Below, in pieces: positions 33,116-46,862 of a stretch of 64,000 nucleotides of DNA (positions are counted from its first letter, which is position 1; each line of letters starts with the position of its first letter). The position numbers and the translations under genes are program-made. The notes under the pieces were generated by a model, which saw nothing but the letters and a program-made list of their open reading frames with translations, was not told the origin of the DNA and made no database searches. The DNA comes from Silurus meridionalis (taxonomy: Eukaryota > Chordata > Actinopteri > Siluriformes > Siluridae), in the NCBI RefSeq assembly GCF_014805685.1, contig NC_060901.1, positions 20,894,905 through 20,958,904 of the forward strand, given 5' to 3'.

Positions 33116-34250
33116 CACGACGAAGTTCTTCAACGACAAAACCTTAAATTCTGGGGATTTTTATTATTTTATTCCCCTTTAAAAAGAAATATTAAGGAGC
33201 AGCAGAAGTCTGAGTTCTGCTGCTCACAAACACTGGTGTCTATGTGAACAATGTTTTCTGGTTTATTTACAGCAGAAAGATTCTGCAACCTTCTGGAATG
33301 CTCACAACAACCACATGGCTTTTCTGGTTCTCCTGTTCTAATCAGCTAAGTAAAGTTTTCCTTCACAACGTTGGTCAGATCTCTCCATAGAGCATGCTCG
33401 GATGCTCTCGAGATTGAACTACAATCTGTAACCTGTTCTTGGAAGGTTTCCCTTTGCGTTGTCTAAAGTTGTCCGATAAAAAGTTCTACCAGACCAACCT
33501 TATTGCGATGCGAAAGCACCGATCTGCACCCCAAGAACCGTAATCCATCAAGACTCTTCACCAGGTGGTGAGATAAACATTCCCTGACTGTCAAAGCAGC
33601 TGAGTCATTGTTTCTCCTTAAATAAGACAGAAAAAGATTCTGTGGAGAACCTAAAGCACTTAATATGAAAAACGGAGATGTTCCTGGACTTCGTTTTTCT
33701 CTAACAGGTATCACAGATACTCTCTTTCTCTTTTATGTATCAGTATGAAGATATTATAATGCACTTCTGAAGAAGATTCCATTTTGCACCATTATCCCAA
33801 TCCGCCACCGTGTTTCGCACACTATTTATTTATCCTATCAAATAATTGCCAGCAGCTGCAAGACATCCTGAATCCTGAGTAAATGTTTGGACACGGATGC
33901 TCTTTCTATATTTGCCGTTCTGTCAGAAGGGATATGAAGCGTCGAGGTTACAACACACAAGCGTTTGATTTCGCTCTGTAAGTACCTCCGATATTTACAT
34001 TGGGGGAAGCAAGGAATTATCAAAGGCCTCCAGCGTTTCTCCTCCCTCTCATGCCTCTCTTGTTGAAGCCGAGGATTAGCGAGTTTTCTAGTAATCCCCC
34101 TTTTTCTGTTTTGAAGCAGGACGGAATATTTCATGTTGAATTTTTTTTTTCTCAAGCGCTTTTCAAATATCCGAAATATCCTTCTGCGGTATAAAACTCT
34201 TCAGATTGAATTGAAATGCTTCTTAAAACCCAGGAATCGTAGCGGGTTTT
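33116..34250. other. Intergenic, no gene seen
   Basis: Unique sequence with short unrecognised frames on both strands. Confidence 0.45.
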
Positions 34251-34255
34251 TGGGA

Positions 34256-34610
<355 letters not shown>

Positions 34611-34807
34611 TAAATCAGCAGCATCAGTCTCATTCCACAGGATCTAAAAGATAAATGGCAGGTCAAGGTTCAATCAGTGAGTCAGTACATCAGTGAGTCA
34701 AGATCATGTTTTATTGTTGCGCACATCCCGAGATTGTAACTGAAAAATGTCTGTAGTGTAAATTAGAACAACACAAAAAAACACAATGCAAGAAATCATA
34801 CATTATA

Positions 34808-34850
34808 TCACCAGAAGTATTGGGAGACCCATGGTGTCCCAATACACAAT
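34808..34850. mobile_element. Fold-back pair of Tc1 family A 5' ends
   Basis: GTATTGGGAGACCCATGG is followed directly by TGTCCCAATAC: two 5' termini head to head with almost nothing between. Confidence 0.55.
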
Positions 34851-34939
34851 CTGTTTAGTCTAAAATACCTTCATAAAGGTAAAGTGTCATTCTGAAAGCA
34901 TTATTTCCACAGAGGGCTTAAGAAATTGCTTTCACACAT

Positions 34940-35195
34940 ACCTGAAGATGTAGAAGATCTTGAGTGGCCTTCTACAGAGCTCAAACAATACTGAACATCT
35001 TCAGGATCAATGTGAAGGCCACCCGAGGCCTCCTCGACTTTCTCACCTACATCAGGACCTTACTTTACCAAGTAATCTCCATACAATCTAGTGGAACATC
35101 TTCCCAGAAAAAGGAATGGGATGATCAAAACGGAGCACATAGGGCACAATTGTATGGTCAGCTGTCCACAAATGTTTGGTCAATACAGTGGAGCA
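34940..35195 (+). mobile_element. Tc1-like relic, family A, 3' half
   Basis: It runs from AAGATCTTGAGTGGCCTTCT through CTCACCTACATCAGGACCTT and GTGGAACATCTTCCCAGAAA to the terminus GTCAGCTGTCCACAAATG. Confidence 0.75.
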
Positions 35196-35920
35196 ACGGA
35201 TTGTTGTAGATTCAAGACCAGGTTTTCTCCACTGACGCTCAAATCTCAAGCAAGAAAAAAAACTCAATATCGTGAACCTGTCAACTTCCTGGTTGTGATC
35301 TCTCGTGCTCATCATCTCACCTGGCTTTCATTATATTTACAGGAACATCTTACTATGGACCCTGGAGGGATTTAGATCCATCACCTGACCTGGGGCTCAT
35401 GTCATGTCATGTAGAATTACAGGAAATGTTACACCTGATGTGTTCATGTGTGTTTCCTGTTTCATGTGGTGGTCCATCCCAGGAGTAAAAATCTAACATT
35501 ATTATAGATGAAATAATACACTATAAAATAATATTCTTGATGAACTTCCTGAGTTCCAGAGGTCTCTTCTTACCGGGCTAATTTTTTTCCCGGCGTCTCT
35601 TTTTACAAAGCGTTTCCAAATGCATCTGCTTGCAGGGTTTATTACCTCCAAAACCTCCATTAATGAAGATGCACCATCAGCTCCCTGTTTCAGTGAAGAA
35701 GCGCATTTAAATCCCATGTACCTGCATCTCACAACTCTAAGAACTGTGTATCTATATCTTCATACCCCATTATCTTTTACCGTCCCTCACACGAGTGCTC
35801 GGTTACACTTTTTTGTTTTTCTCTACACCCGCGTTCCTCACGTTTGGCTTTAGAAGCTTTCTGGCAGAACTTTTAATCCATTGTTTAATGTTGTATTAAG
35901 AAATGAATAGTTAAGTGTGG
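35196..35920. other. Intergenic, no gene seen
   Basis: Unique sequence. Frames at 35502-35853 overlap on both strands and are not recognised. Confidence 0.45.
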
Positions 35921-35924
35921 TTAA

Positions 35925-36410
35925 TCATGGACACCTGACCATAAGATTGCGTTATACTTCTTTTTGAACATCCACATCGAGTCTCCATTTGCTCTTCTGG
36001 AGATGATCCACTAGATTTTGTAAAGATTTGTGAGATACATATTTTTTTACTCCCGTCTGGTACACAATATGGATGAAAGTTTGTGAACATCTAGCCATGA
36101 GATTTGTGTGTTTTTTGAACATCCCATTCCACATGTTCCTCTAGATTTTGTGGATATTTGTGAGATCTCATTCAGACACTTAGTAAAGTCAGGTACTGAT
36201 GTAGGTGAGGAAGTAGGTGAGGAGGCCTGAGGTGGTGTTTACATTCATCCCAAATAGAGTTTGAGCTCTACAGCAGGGCCACTCGAGATCTTCCACAGAT
36301 ATGCACCTCATAGAAGGTGCACTTCACCTTCATTTAGCTAGCTGTGTGCATAGGGGCACAGTCATGCTGGAACAGGTCTGGGTCTCCTAGTTCAATTGAA
36401 GAGAAAATTT
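35925..36410 (-). mobile_element. Tc1-like relic, family A, two antisense pieces
   Basis: A first 3' end (GGACACCTGACCATAAGATT, 35930-35949) runs to 36045. A second starts at about 36073 and continues to the LFQHD block, where the minus strand at about 36386-36345 reads LGDPDLFQHDCAPMH. Confidence 0.8.
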
Positions 36411-37234
36411 AATGAAAGGAACAAGTGAGGAACATGCCGTACATCCACACACTCAATTAGTGCTAATAGGATCTCAGGCTAAATGAATCGCACTCTTTCG
36501 CTGATTGAGAGAGAATAAAGGAGTGAAGAAGGAAACGGGATAGAAGAGAAGGAGAAAAATGTTGGGTGAAGAGGATATAAGAAGGTTGAAGGACATCAAC
36601 AGGGGGATTTACAGAAGTTGTAGAACTTGGTAGAATGTAAAAATTCCATGGTATGCTCATGTCATTGGTCGTATTGGTGTCTCGTTAACCTGAATAAGTA
36701 TCTATGGAAAATTTGTATTCTCTAATCTGATTGGTCAAAAGGTTAATGACGTGTGCCAGGATAGAAATCGTGGCAGTAGGGCAAATCACAGGTTTATAGG
36801 AAACACACACTAACGTGATTTTTCTGTAGCTGTGAATTGTTGATTGGGTTTGGATTGGATTTTTGGGAAGGAGTCTCCAGTGCTAGAAATCCGGCTGTAC
36901 TTTTACATTTTTTAACCAAAAAATATTTTCCATTTGCCTTTTCAACTTCAAGATAAAAATAAGGCTTGGAGGAGATCTACAGGTAGAACATTATGACCTT
37001 ATAACATTCTGAGTGGTGAAGTGATGATCTTCATCATGGCACCTGTTAGTGGGTGGATTTATTTATTAGGCAGCAGGTGAACATTTTGTCCTCAAAGTTG
37101 ATGTTAGAAGCAGGAAAAATGGGCGTAAGGATTTGACAAATTGTGATGTCTAGACAACTGGGTCAGAACATGAAAACATGCAGCTCTTGTGGGCTGTTCC
37201 TGGTCTGCAGTCTCACAAAGTCCTGGACTGTGTT
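36411..37234. other. Intergenic, no gene seen
   Basis: Unique sequence. Confidence 0.5.
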
Positions 37235-37237
37235 TTC

Positions 37238-37525
37238 TATGTACACTTTTACAGTCATGTTTCTGTCTCTTGAACTAGGAGACCTAAATCCTGTTCCAGC
37301 ATGACACAAAGTGCACAAAGCTAGCTCCATGAAGATCTGCTTTTCCATGGATGTATGTAGAAGATCTGCTGCTATAGAGCTTAAACCCTATTTGGAATGA
37401 ATGTGAACACCCACCCTCCTCATTTCCTTACCTACATCACTGCCTGACTTTACTAAATGGCTGAATGAGATCTCACACAAATCCCCATAAAATCTAGTAG
37501 AACATCTTCCCAGAAAAGTTTGTGG
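37238..37525 (+). mobile_element. Tc1-like relic, family A
   Basis: It carries AACTAGGAGACCTAAATCCT, TTCCAGCATGACACAAAGTG (LFQHD), GAGCTTAAACCCTATTTGGA and AGAACATCTTCCCAGAAAAG; it jumps straight to GTTTGTGG, so the last part is deleted. Confidence 0.78.
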
Positions 37526-37621
37526 CTAAAATGTTAAAACCGATTGAAAAAAATAGAGGAGGTGAAAACGCCGTATTATAATCGCCGCCAAAACCGTTAT
37601 TTCCTTTTCAGTTCCAAATGC

Positions 37622-37730
37622 TACCTCTCTCTCTCTCTCTCTCTCTCTCTTCCCTCCCCCTCTCTCTCTCTCTCTCTCTCTTTCCCCTCTCCCCCTCTCT
37701 CTCGCTCTCTCTCTCTCTCACTCTCTCACA
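37622..37730 (+). repeat. (CT)n microsatellite, interrupted
   Basis: CT blocks separated by CCCTCCCC segments. Confidence 0.92.
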
Positions 37731-38254
37731 TATATACAGTATGTGCACATGCACACAGATTCCATTTGCATTTATTGTTGTCGCTCTTTGTATGAAATCG
37801 TATTATATGATGGTATTTTCATTATTACGCTTCTTCCAGAGCACCGAAGTGAAACCTAATCAGAAATCTTTTTTTTTTTCACCCGTGTTTAGTGCTTTCA
37901 GTCCCGGGGGCTGAAGGGATGAATGATTTTTTTTTTGGAGTAGAAGGAAAAAAAAAAAGGAGTGAGAAAGGAGGATGAAGAAGGGGCAGGGTTTGGAGGG
38001 GTGGTGATATTGAAGAGGGGGTATTAGTACCATTAGTACCATAGGATTGAGAATGAGATGAAGTCACTGAAAAACGAGTGACACTGGGGTGAAATTTGGT
38101 GGGAAGGGAGATGAAAAAGCATCTTGTGCTTAAAACCGGCTGTGATTCTTGTAGTCATGGAGTTGTGGATAAAAGAGAAAGAAAAAAAATCAATAGGAAG
38201 AAACGGCAGGCACTTGCATAAGCACTCAAACTCCACTCCTGATATGGTGTCATA
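37731..38254. other. Intergenic, no gene seen
   Basis: A- and T-rich stretches; no motif. Confidence 0.45.
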
Positions 38255-38401
38255 TTTAGGGTGGGAAAGGGATGGAAAAAAATCCGAAAAGTTTCACCGG
38301 GGTACTTTTTCCGGGGAATTTTGGAAATATTCCAAGCTGGAAACTTACCAGGAATTTATGGGAACGAATTAGAAATTTGGGGAAATGTATGTAAACTGTA
38401 T

Positions 38402-38405
<4 letters not shown>
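38255..38405 (+). repeat. GGGAAATTT-type dispersed repeat
   Basis: GGAATTTTGGAAATATTCCA and ACTTACCAGGAATTTATGGG resemble a dispersed fish repeat that runs into the AT tract. Recognised from memory. Confidence 0.4.

Positions 38406-38472
<67 letters not shown>
38406..38472 (+). repeat. (AT)n microsatellite
   Basis: About 33 units. Confidence 0.95.
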
Positions 38473-38700
<228 letters not shown>

Positions 38701-39590
38701 TGACCAAACTAATCCTGATAAAATAAAATAAAATGACTTGAATGGTTAGTAAAACATTTTAAACGTAAATGTATGTAATATTTATGTTATTTAAGTGAAT
38801 ACTCGCCGAGATGGACATGTTTCGACATGCAGGATTGAAGAAATGATGCGTTATGTGATGGAGAAATGCGCAGTAAGGGGGCGTGGCCTCAGCAGCAGAT
38901 AAAAAAAAAACGTCCGACCTCTAGTCTGTTCAATGCACGATTTTTGCCAGTGATGTCAAATAAAATAAAAACAATGAAAGACCAATGTGGCAAATCCAAC
39001 GGTGGCTCCTTCTGTCAATGTTTGGGGTTCGGATAAAAATTAGTCTTCAACGTTAGGAGTTGTTGGTAGAACCGACATGTTTTTCCATTGTTTAAACACA
39101 ACCCAGAGGCACTTGATTCTCCTTTGTTTGTGATTTTGAGGCTTCTGCTCTGACCATCATGGTGTCAACAAGTTCTGCCTCCTCGTTAGATCAGGTCTCT
39201 ACGGCATTAATTTGAATTCCTGTCCTGCTATCCGAGTGCCGGCGAGTTCGCCTATGAAACTCCAATAACACAAGGACAGACTCGTCCTGCTAAGCAGTTT
39301 CTCCCAAGGTTTCTTCTTTCTTCTTTCCCGGGCTTGCTCTGCGAGGGGTTAAGTTAGCACCGCACTGTCAGTGAAGCTGCGTTGCGATGATCTTCATTGT
39401 GCTGTGAAAGAAAAGAAAAGAAATACAGCTCTATTGTTTGGAGGCCTCCTTTGATACACTTTATCAATGCAATCTTCATGCTAGGTGCTCCGGATCACAC
39501 GGCTGCTGAGAGCAACACAAAATATACACCCTCCTCCCTTCGGTCTCCGACTTTCTCCCTCTCACAAGTCATCCCTTTATGACCGTCATT
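38701..39590. other. Intergenic, no gene seen
   Basis: Unique sequence. Confidence 0.5.
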
Positions 39591-40140
39591 CATCCAAGGC
39601 CCCTGCCTTCTGAGAAGCTATTCGGGGAAAGGAAGGAATGAAGAATTTATGAGATACTAAGGAAAGAGTGAGGGAGACAGACGGAGAGAGAGAGAGAGAT
39701 AAAGAAACAGCACGGACACGAGCGAGAGATAATGGACAAGAGGGAGAGCAGACGCCGGCGCTAACAGCTGACCTTTCGCCACAAAGCCACGCGGCATGAA
39801 TTCTTCATTAGCGCGCTGCGGCTGCAAGCTCATCCCCTTCCCACTGTTATGCCTTCCAAAGAGACCAATTAGTATTGATCATCTCCTTGAATTAGTGTAG
39901 TTATGGTCGAGTGAATGGAATGCATAACGACACCAGGCCAGGCGGCTCCTCAAGCTGTGTCGAGAGTCTTTGAATAAGGAGATCCGGGGGCAGGGGGTTG
40001 GTGGGGCACGGGGGTGGTGAGAAGAAAATTACAAAAATGAGGTTTCTCCGACGCCGATCATTGGCTTTTAGTGACACTGATTTACATAATAGGAGATGGA
40101 AATATGTGTACATCAGACAAAAGAGCGCGGTGTAGGATTA
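39590..40140. promoter_or_regulatory. Candidate conserved non-coding element
   Basis: Complex, non-repetitive sequence with homeodomain-type cores (CCAATTAGTATTGAT, GAATTAGTG at 39864-39897) and a CpG-rich stretch (39745-39830). No frame is recognised. Called only from composition. Confidence 0.25.
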
Positions 40141-40605
40141 ACGGTGAGATAGCGAGGCAATTTCCGAAGGGTAGAATTACAGGGTCCCCGATGGCTATTA
40201 AACGATTTGCAGTTTATACCTGAGACTGTAATTTCAAGCCCTGGGTGATGTGTTTTTTTTTCCTCTGTGTCGTCTTCTTAGAATGAATGACTTCAGAGAT
40301 ACTCGAGTAAAATCAGAGTAGGTTTTAAACGTAAATTCTGCCTTCTTGTTGCTTTAGAGAAGATCGTTCATATGTTTATGATATGGATGAAAATTTGCTC
40401 CGACGCTGTTTTGCGAATTCAGCATCCACGCATTTGTTTTTTCCCCCCCACAAGTTGTTCATCGGCACTGGAACGTATGAAAACTTTTTCCAATTTGTTT
40501 TTCCAAAAATATATACATTTTCTAACAAAAACATTCCCGTTGACTTGGAATTAGACGAATGCCACCATGAATAGTGATAATGAGTCCGTAACAGTTATAA
40601 TCACC
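40141..40605. other. Intergenic, no gene seen
   Basis: Unique sequence. Confidence 0.45.
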
Positions 40606-40609
40606 CTGT

Positions 40610-40745
40610 GAGGGAGGTTTTAGCTTAGTGGTGAAGGCATTGGACCTTAAATAGAAAGGTTGGGTTAGGGTTACACCAAGCTGCCACTCCAGGGCCGTTG
40701 AGCAAGGCCCCTGAAGTCGCTCTGGATATGGGCGTCTGCCACAAG
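40610..40745 (+). mobile_element. tRNA-derived SINE
   Basis: GCTTAGTGGTGAAGGCATTG (A-box-like), CCAAGCTGCCACTCCAGGGC, GAGCAAGGCCCCTGAAGTCG and CTCTGGATATGGGCGTCTGC match the family seen at 26050. The B-box region is deleted. Confidence 0.75.
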
Positions 40746-41220
40746 TGCAGGAGCTGAACTGTTTCCATGGCATTCTTATAGAGATCTTGTATTCTCATGC
40801 TAAGAACCTGTAGAACACTATGATATCTCCAGACACATTTCTGCCTAAACGGTGAACAGATGAAAGAAGTACGAGCTGCTTTTTCTTCCCCGGTCGAGAA
40901 CAATCGTATTGTATTTTCAATTAAAGAATTCCCAGCGAGGCGGTGAAATCATAAATCCACGTAATGACTTCGGATGCAGCACCAGCCTTTCGGTACATTG
41001 AACCGAAATGCCGCAACTAGCCTACAGCACTTTAGCTAGTGAGCTATGGATAATGCGTTTATCTTTATCTTGATTTCACGTATCAGTGGTTTGCCACACA
41101 ATTGGGCACGTAGCCCATTAGGACATCTGGAGTGTAAATAGTGGCCACACTAATCCACTTTACAGGTCCTTTTCCTCCCAATGTGCAGGCAAAACCGAGG
41201 CCTTGATGTTCATCGAATTG
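40746..41220. other. Intergenic, no gene seen
   Basis: Unique sequence. Confidence 0.45.
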
Positions 41221-41221
41221 G

Positions 41222-41288
41222 ATTTACACCACATCTAAACCACATCAGAACCACATCAGAACCACATCAGAACCACATCTAAACCACA
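41222..41288 (+). repeat. Minisatellite, 11-bp unit AACCACATCAG
   Basis: Six copies, the outer ones reading AACCACATCTA. Confidence 0.9.
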
Positions 41289-41559
41289 AATCTACTCATA
41301 TCATCTAATAGTCTAATAAGGAGTGAGTCAAGTTTGGGGTCGATTTCCAAACACGAGGTTTGAGAAGATTTCAAGTCAGAATATGTGGAACCCCGACCTC
41401 GCAAGGATCCCGAGACATCTAGAGGTTGTGCCAGCTCCAGTAGTGTTCCACCTCACGAAGATTAACAACTTTCGAAGAGAAGATGCCGACCCCGCAAGAA
41501 TCCCGAGCCAGCAAGAGATCCAACTTTATGAAGATTTTCAAAATTAGATTATCAGGAAC
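41289..41559. other. Intergenic; unrecognised 74-codon frame
   Basis: A plus frame at 41323-41547 contains two similar blocks (NPDLARIPRHLE and DADPARIPSQQE), hinting at an internal duplication. No family recognised. Confidence 0.3.
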
Positions 41560-41955
41560 CTCTTACTCAAAATAACCTTCAACATCTGCTGTTTCTCCAT
41601 CATTGAGCATTTTAATGCTCTGCCATGTTGGAGTTGGTGTCGAATCTATCATGATCTCCGATGTTGAGCTAATTTATGAACTCCAACTGACTGTAAAAAG
41701 GACATTACTCATAATCACACACTCCGATGCTCACGATATTTTGTACTCTTCAGTGTTTGTATTGTTTTAATGATTTATAATCACACTCTTGTTGTAACCC
41801 GGATGAGGATCAGGTTTAAGTCTGGTTCCTCTAAAGGTTTCTTTCTCATACCCAAAGTTTGCTCATCAGAAATAAACACATTCACTTATATTATATAAAG
41901 CTGCTTTGAGACAACTTGTGAAAAGGACCATAGAAATCAAATTAAAACGAACTGA
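41560..41955 (+). repeat. Dispersed fish repeat with GCTGCTTTGAGACAA tail
   Basis: CTGGTTCCTCTAAAGGTTTC and TATAAAGCTGCTTTGAGACA are phrases of a common teleost repeat whose end reads ...AAATCAAATTAAAACGAACTGAA. Class unassigned. Confidence 0.55.
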
Positions 41956-42069
41956 ACTAGGAGATCGAACTAACCTCTAACATACAAGGTCAAGGTACAA
42001 GTCACTTCTCCAGCTTTGCTACAGTCTGGTACCTTTGAAAACACAAACCACATGCCTAAGAGCCATCTA

Positions 42070-42195
42070 CTGCAACTCAATGGGTTACTGATCAGAAGGT
42101 CAGGCGCCACCAAGCTGCCACTGTTGTGACCTTGAACAATGCGCTGAACATTATATGCTTCAGGAGTGTCTTATCATGGCTGACCCTGTGCTCTG
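42070..42195 (+). mobile_element. SINE fragment
   Basis: TTACTGATCAGAAGGTCAGG, CCACCAAGCTGCCACTGTTG and GCTGACCCTGTGCTCTGGGA follow the body of the SINEs above. Confidence 0.6.
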
Positions 42196-42665
42196 GGATG
42201 TGCTGTAATCTGTATGATAGATCTGTGTATCAGCAAGAATCGCCCGATATGATATATATCACAATACAGGGGTTGCGATACGATACATTGCGATACTGTA
42301 AGCAAGATGATATATTGGGAGATTTCGCATTTTAGGAATATCAATTTTGAAAAATCCATAATTAAGCTACAAACTAAGATGCGTCTGCTTATAAGCTCCG
42401 AATGTTTTGTAACATTTTTCCTGCTTAAAAAAAAAAAAAAAAAACCTATCGCCGTCGGCGTACATCAGTCAACACTGCAACTACTACTGGCAGAAGTTAT
42501 ACACGTGATTGTTTTTACAGCAGCTCCCCCAAGGACATAAGAGATGTGAGTTCAGAGATTAGAAGAATAAAAAAAAATAAATATCAATACAGTATTGGTA
42601 AAAACATATCATGATACTCACGTGTATCGATATTTTACTCCAGTCTTTACTCCAGTCTAATACTC
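42196..42665. other. Intergenic, no feature seen
   Basis: AT-rich unique sequence with repeated GATATGATA/GATACGATA phrases at 42245-42300. Confidence 0.45.
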
Positions 42666-42667
42666 TA

Positions 42668-42950
42668 CATCGACAAAAGTTTGTGTACAATGAGATTTGT
42701 GTGTGTTTTCTGAACATCTAAATCCACTCTTATAATGAGCTCCACTCTTCTGGGAAGATGCTCCACTAGATTTTATTGAGATTTGTGAGATCTCATTCAG
42801 CCACTTAGGAAAGTCAAGAAATAATGTACAGTAGGTGAGGAAGTAAGAAGGCTTGAGGTGGTGTTTACATTCATCCCAAAAGTGTCCAGAGCTCTATAGC
42901 AGGCCACTCAGATCCAACCCGAGGAAAGCAGATCTTCATGAAGCATGTTT
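42668..42950 (-). mobile_element. Tc1-like relic, family A, antisense
   Basis: From ACAAAAGTTTGTGTACAATG through AATGAGCTCCACTCTTCTGG (VEHLPRR region), GTAGGTGAGGAAGTAAGAAG, TTCATCCCAAAAGTGTCC to AAAGCAGATCTTCATGAAGC. Confidence 0.78.
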
Positions 42951-44750
42951 TTTTTTTTACATCAGTCCCGATTCAAAAATTCTGTTGTAGTATTAAAGAA
43001 ACATGGAAATATCCAACAGACATTCTGAAGCTCGTGACCAGAAAAGGGTACAAAACCTACCAGGTGCTCTGAATCCCACAGGTCCGAGTGTGTGATGCTG
43101 GGACTATAGGTAGCAGTGGCAGACTGGAGAACAGCACAGTAATCACAGCCGTATGAAAGGTCTGAAAGCGAGGATCTGAGTGCAGGCGAGTGGGTTTGAA
43201 TGGAGACGATATGAGAAATTGGAAAGAAGACGAGTGTTGAGAGCATCGCACAAGAAAAAGACGAGAGTGTTGTTTTTTATGGCCAGTGTGAAGTAGAGGT
43301 GTAATAGCGTGACAGGAACAATTGTTAGACGGAAGACAGACAGCAAGGTAGTGAAGGATTCCTGAAAGCTTTAGAGGGTATAACAGCAAGTGTCAGAGAG
43401 GAGAAAGAAAGAGAGAGAGAAAAAGCTTCCGTAGTCAAAAAGGTTGGAGATATAAGCCAGGAGAAATTGGCAGGGTCTGTAGGGACGTCTATCGTGGTAA
43501 TTGGCCAAAAATCATCCGGACGTAATGGTAGCAAAAAGAAATAAAATCACTGTAGGCATTTCCACTTAACAAACACAGAATAATTACTTTTCTCTCAGGC
43601 TGTAGACCAAATTTTATCTCCATCACAGAACACACAAAATGAGGACCATCAAAGTAAGATGTGGTAAATGGTTGTAGCAGGAGGCCGTGGGGTTTATTTT
43701 GAGTAATCTAATAATCACTGCCAATCTCCCGAGCCGAAAAATAACCTGTAAAACCCAATAATTAAACCCAGCAAGTGGTTTAAACCAGGAAGTCAAACAA
43801 GGAAGCGAGACATCAGGGTTCCTACACATTTTATGAGTCAAAGTGAGAATCTTTGACATTTTTCCATGTGCATAGTCACACAGGAGGGGGCGCTGTACTA
43901 ACAACCAATCACATATGTGCAGATCCAGTCTAGTTTCCAGTCAAAGAAAATGTAGCTTTTGGAAAACGCTCTTTAAAGTGGATACGTTTCGCACTGTGAA
44001 AAACAGGCTTTCAAAAACGATGACGTAGTTTTTAGCGCCGCAACGTTTCGAAAAGCAAATAAATTAACGGCAGACGGAAATTACGCGGGTCAAAGCTCAA
44101 ATTAAATTCCATAATGTTTCAAAAATGTGTAGGACACAACCATCGTGTAGTGTACACACACAAACTACTCAAAGTCTAAACAAAAAACGGGTGACTACTG
44201 TAGGAAATAGACCAATTAGAGAACGGGGGCAGAGACAAGACCAGTCAATACACTGAAGAATCCACGACAATCGGATTATCGCAAAGTATCTCTAAATAAT
44301 TCCTGTCATTTGTGTGACATCAAAAATAAGAATGGATGGGATAATCGGTTTACAGCAGGACAATATCAGGATATTTCCACCTGAATTCGGAAATAATGCG
44401 GTATTTGAACAAACGAAAAACGAAGAACGGCGTAATTTATATTCAAACCAGCGCTTTTGTAGTGAAACAAAAACTATATTTCAAAAGTGTGGTGATTTTT
44501 TCCCCAAAATATCCTTTTTTTATTTACATCTTTCTCTGTCATTTGTTTCCAATTAATACACCTGAGAAGAAGAAGAAAAAGAAGAAGCTGGAAGATGTGT
44601 ACCACATTCAGACATTCAGAGGAACGTGCTGTTTGCCTTCTTCTGAATACCTGACCATATTAATGTACACTATTTTTACTGAAAGGAAAGAAGAGAGGGA
44701 GATACATGGAGGACAATCATCAAGACAAATGGAGTGGTACGACATTCACT
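42951..44750. other. Intergenic, no gene seen
   Basis: Overlapping minus frames at 42962-43534 and a plus frame at 44396-44809 show no recognisable domains. A MITE-like stretch may lie at 43930-44045. Confidence 0.4.
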
Positions 44751-44751
44751 A

Positions 44752-45098
44752 TGTGCCAAAAGTATTTGGACACCTGTTACACCCATCTGCTTCTTTTCTG
44801 AACTGTTAGCAAAAATTCGGACGGACACAATTGCGCCCCTGTACACAAAAAAAACAGCTTTGTGGAGATCTGTTTCTTTCCCTGAGTTGGAAGATGTGTG
44901 TGGAAGTTCGTGAGTGTCCTCCTTTAAATTACAAACCTTATTAAACACCTTTAAGATGCATGAACATCACTCCAGGCCTCCTTACTTCTTCACCTACTTT
45001 AGAAATAAATAAAAAATCCACAAAATCTGGAGGAACATCTTCCCAGAAGAGTGGACGCTAATATAAAAAGCGACTAAATGTGGAATGGAATGTTAAAA
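44752..45098 (+). mobile_element. Tc1-like relic, family A
   Basis: The 5' terminus TGCCAAAAGTATTTGGACAC (44755-44774) runs to GAGGAACATCTTCCCAGAAG and AATGTGGAATGGAATGTT. The 3' terminus is replaced by an A/T run. Confidence 0.78.
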
Positions 45099-45155
45099 AA
45101 AACATTTTTTTTTTTATTATATATTCATCTCACACACACAATACAATACCTCTGT

Positions 45156-45156
<1 letters not shown>

Positions 45157-45210
<54 letters not shown>
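45157..45210 (+). repeat. (CA)n microsatellite
   Basis: About 26 units. Confidence 0.95.
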
Positions 45211-45212
<2 letters not shown>

Positions 45213-45710
45213 AGTCCTGTCCATTGTACTTCTGACCTGATCGTTCATTTCATCCTGAACAAAGAACATCGCTTCCAAAGCTCGCTGATGATATTTCTCA
45301 GTGCGCGTTGATATTTCCCAGTGCTCCCGTAACAGTCATTCTGTATTGCTCAGGTGCACCACACCAACCTGTCACTTTCCAGCCGGAAAAATGGGAAAGT
45401 CGTCACAGGATGGGAAAAGAGGAAGAAAAATCACAGACGATGACGACTCTGTGTTCGTCTGCGATCAGAAAACAAGAGCGAGGCTGCACTTTTCAACCCA
45501 CACCAAACAAGCTGAAGAAGAAAGAGACTCTGAACACACACTCAAGACTAGATATTGAGAAGAGCTGCCAAGGATAAGCATAAAATAAAGATGACCGGAA
45601 TGTGCAGTGGGTAGATTTTTCCTGATTCTGTGCACGAGTTCGATAGATAATGGACATAAAAAACCTTTAGAAATGCATTTGACGTGCGTACAGCTAGTAA
45701 TAAATTCCAT
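45211..45710. other. Intergenic, no gene seen
   Basis: Overlapping plus frames at 45301-45577 are unrecognised. Confidence 0.4.
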
Positions 45711-46320
<610 letters not shown>

Positions 46321-46862
46321 TAGAAATGAATAGATGGATGGACTGATGGATATTTACATGAATGGATTAATGGATGAATGGATAAGTGATAGATGGATGA
46401 ATATATAAATGGATGGATATGTAAATGAATGAATGGACAGATGGGTGGATCGGCTGTAAACTGATGGATGGATGGACTAATGATTATGTGGATGGATGGA
46501 TGGATGGATGGATGGATGGATGGATGGATGGACGGACTAATGATTACGTGGATAGATGGATGGATGGATGGATGGATGGATGGATGGATGGATGGATGGA
46601 CGGACTAATAATTATGTGGATAGATGGATGGATGGATGGATGGATGGATGGACTGATGATTATGTGGATGGATGGATGGATGGATGGATGGATGGATGGA
46701 TGGATGGATGGATGGACTACTGATTATGTGGATGGATGGATGGATGGATGGATGGATGGACTGATGATTATGTGGATGGATGGATGGATGGATGGATGGA
46801 TGGATGGATGGATGGATGGATGGAAGGACTAATGATTATGTGGATGGATGGAGGGATAGATG
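46321..46862 (+). repeat. (GGAT)n array with a 14-bp spacer (CTAATGATTATGTG)
   Basis: Blocks of 6-14 GGAT units are separated by six copies of (GA)CTAATGATTATGTGGAT. The plus frame reading DGWM repeats is an artefact. Confidence 0.93.

Noticed and set aside
44396..44809. 137-codon plus-strand frame
   Set aside because: It runs into a Tc1-like relic and has no recognisable domain.
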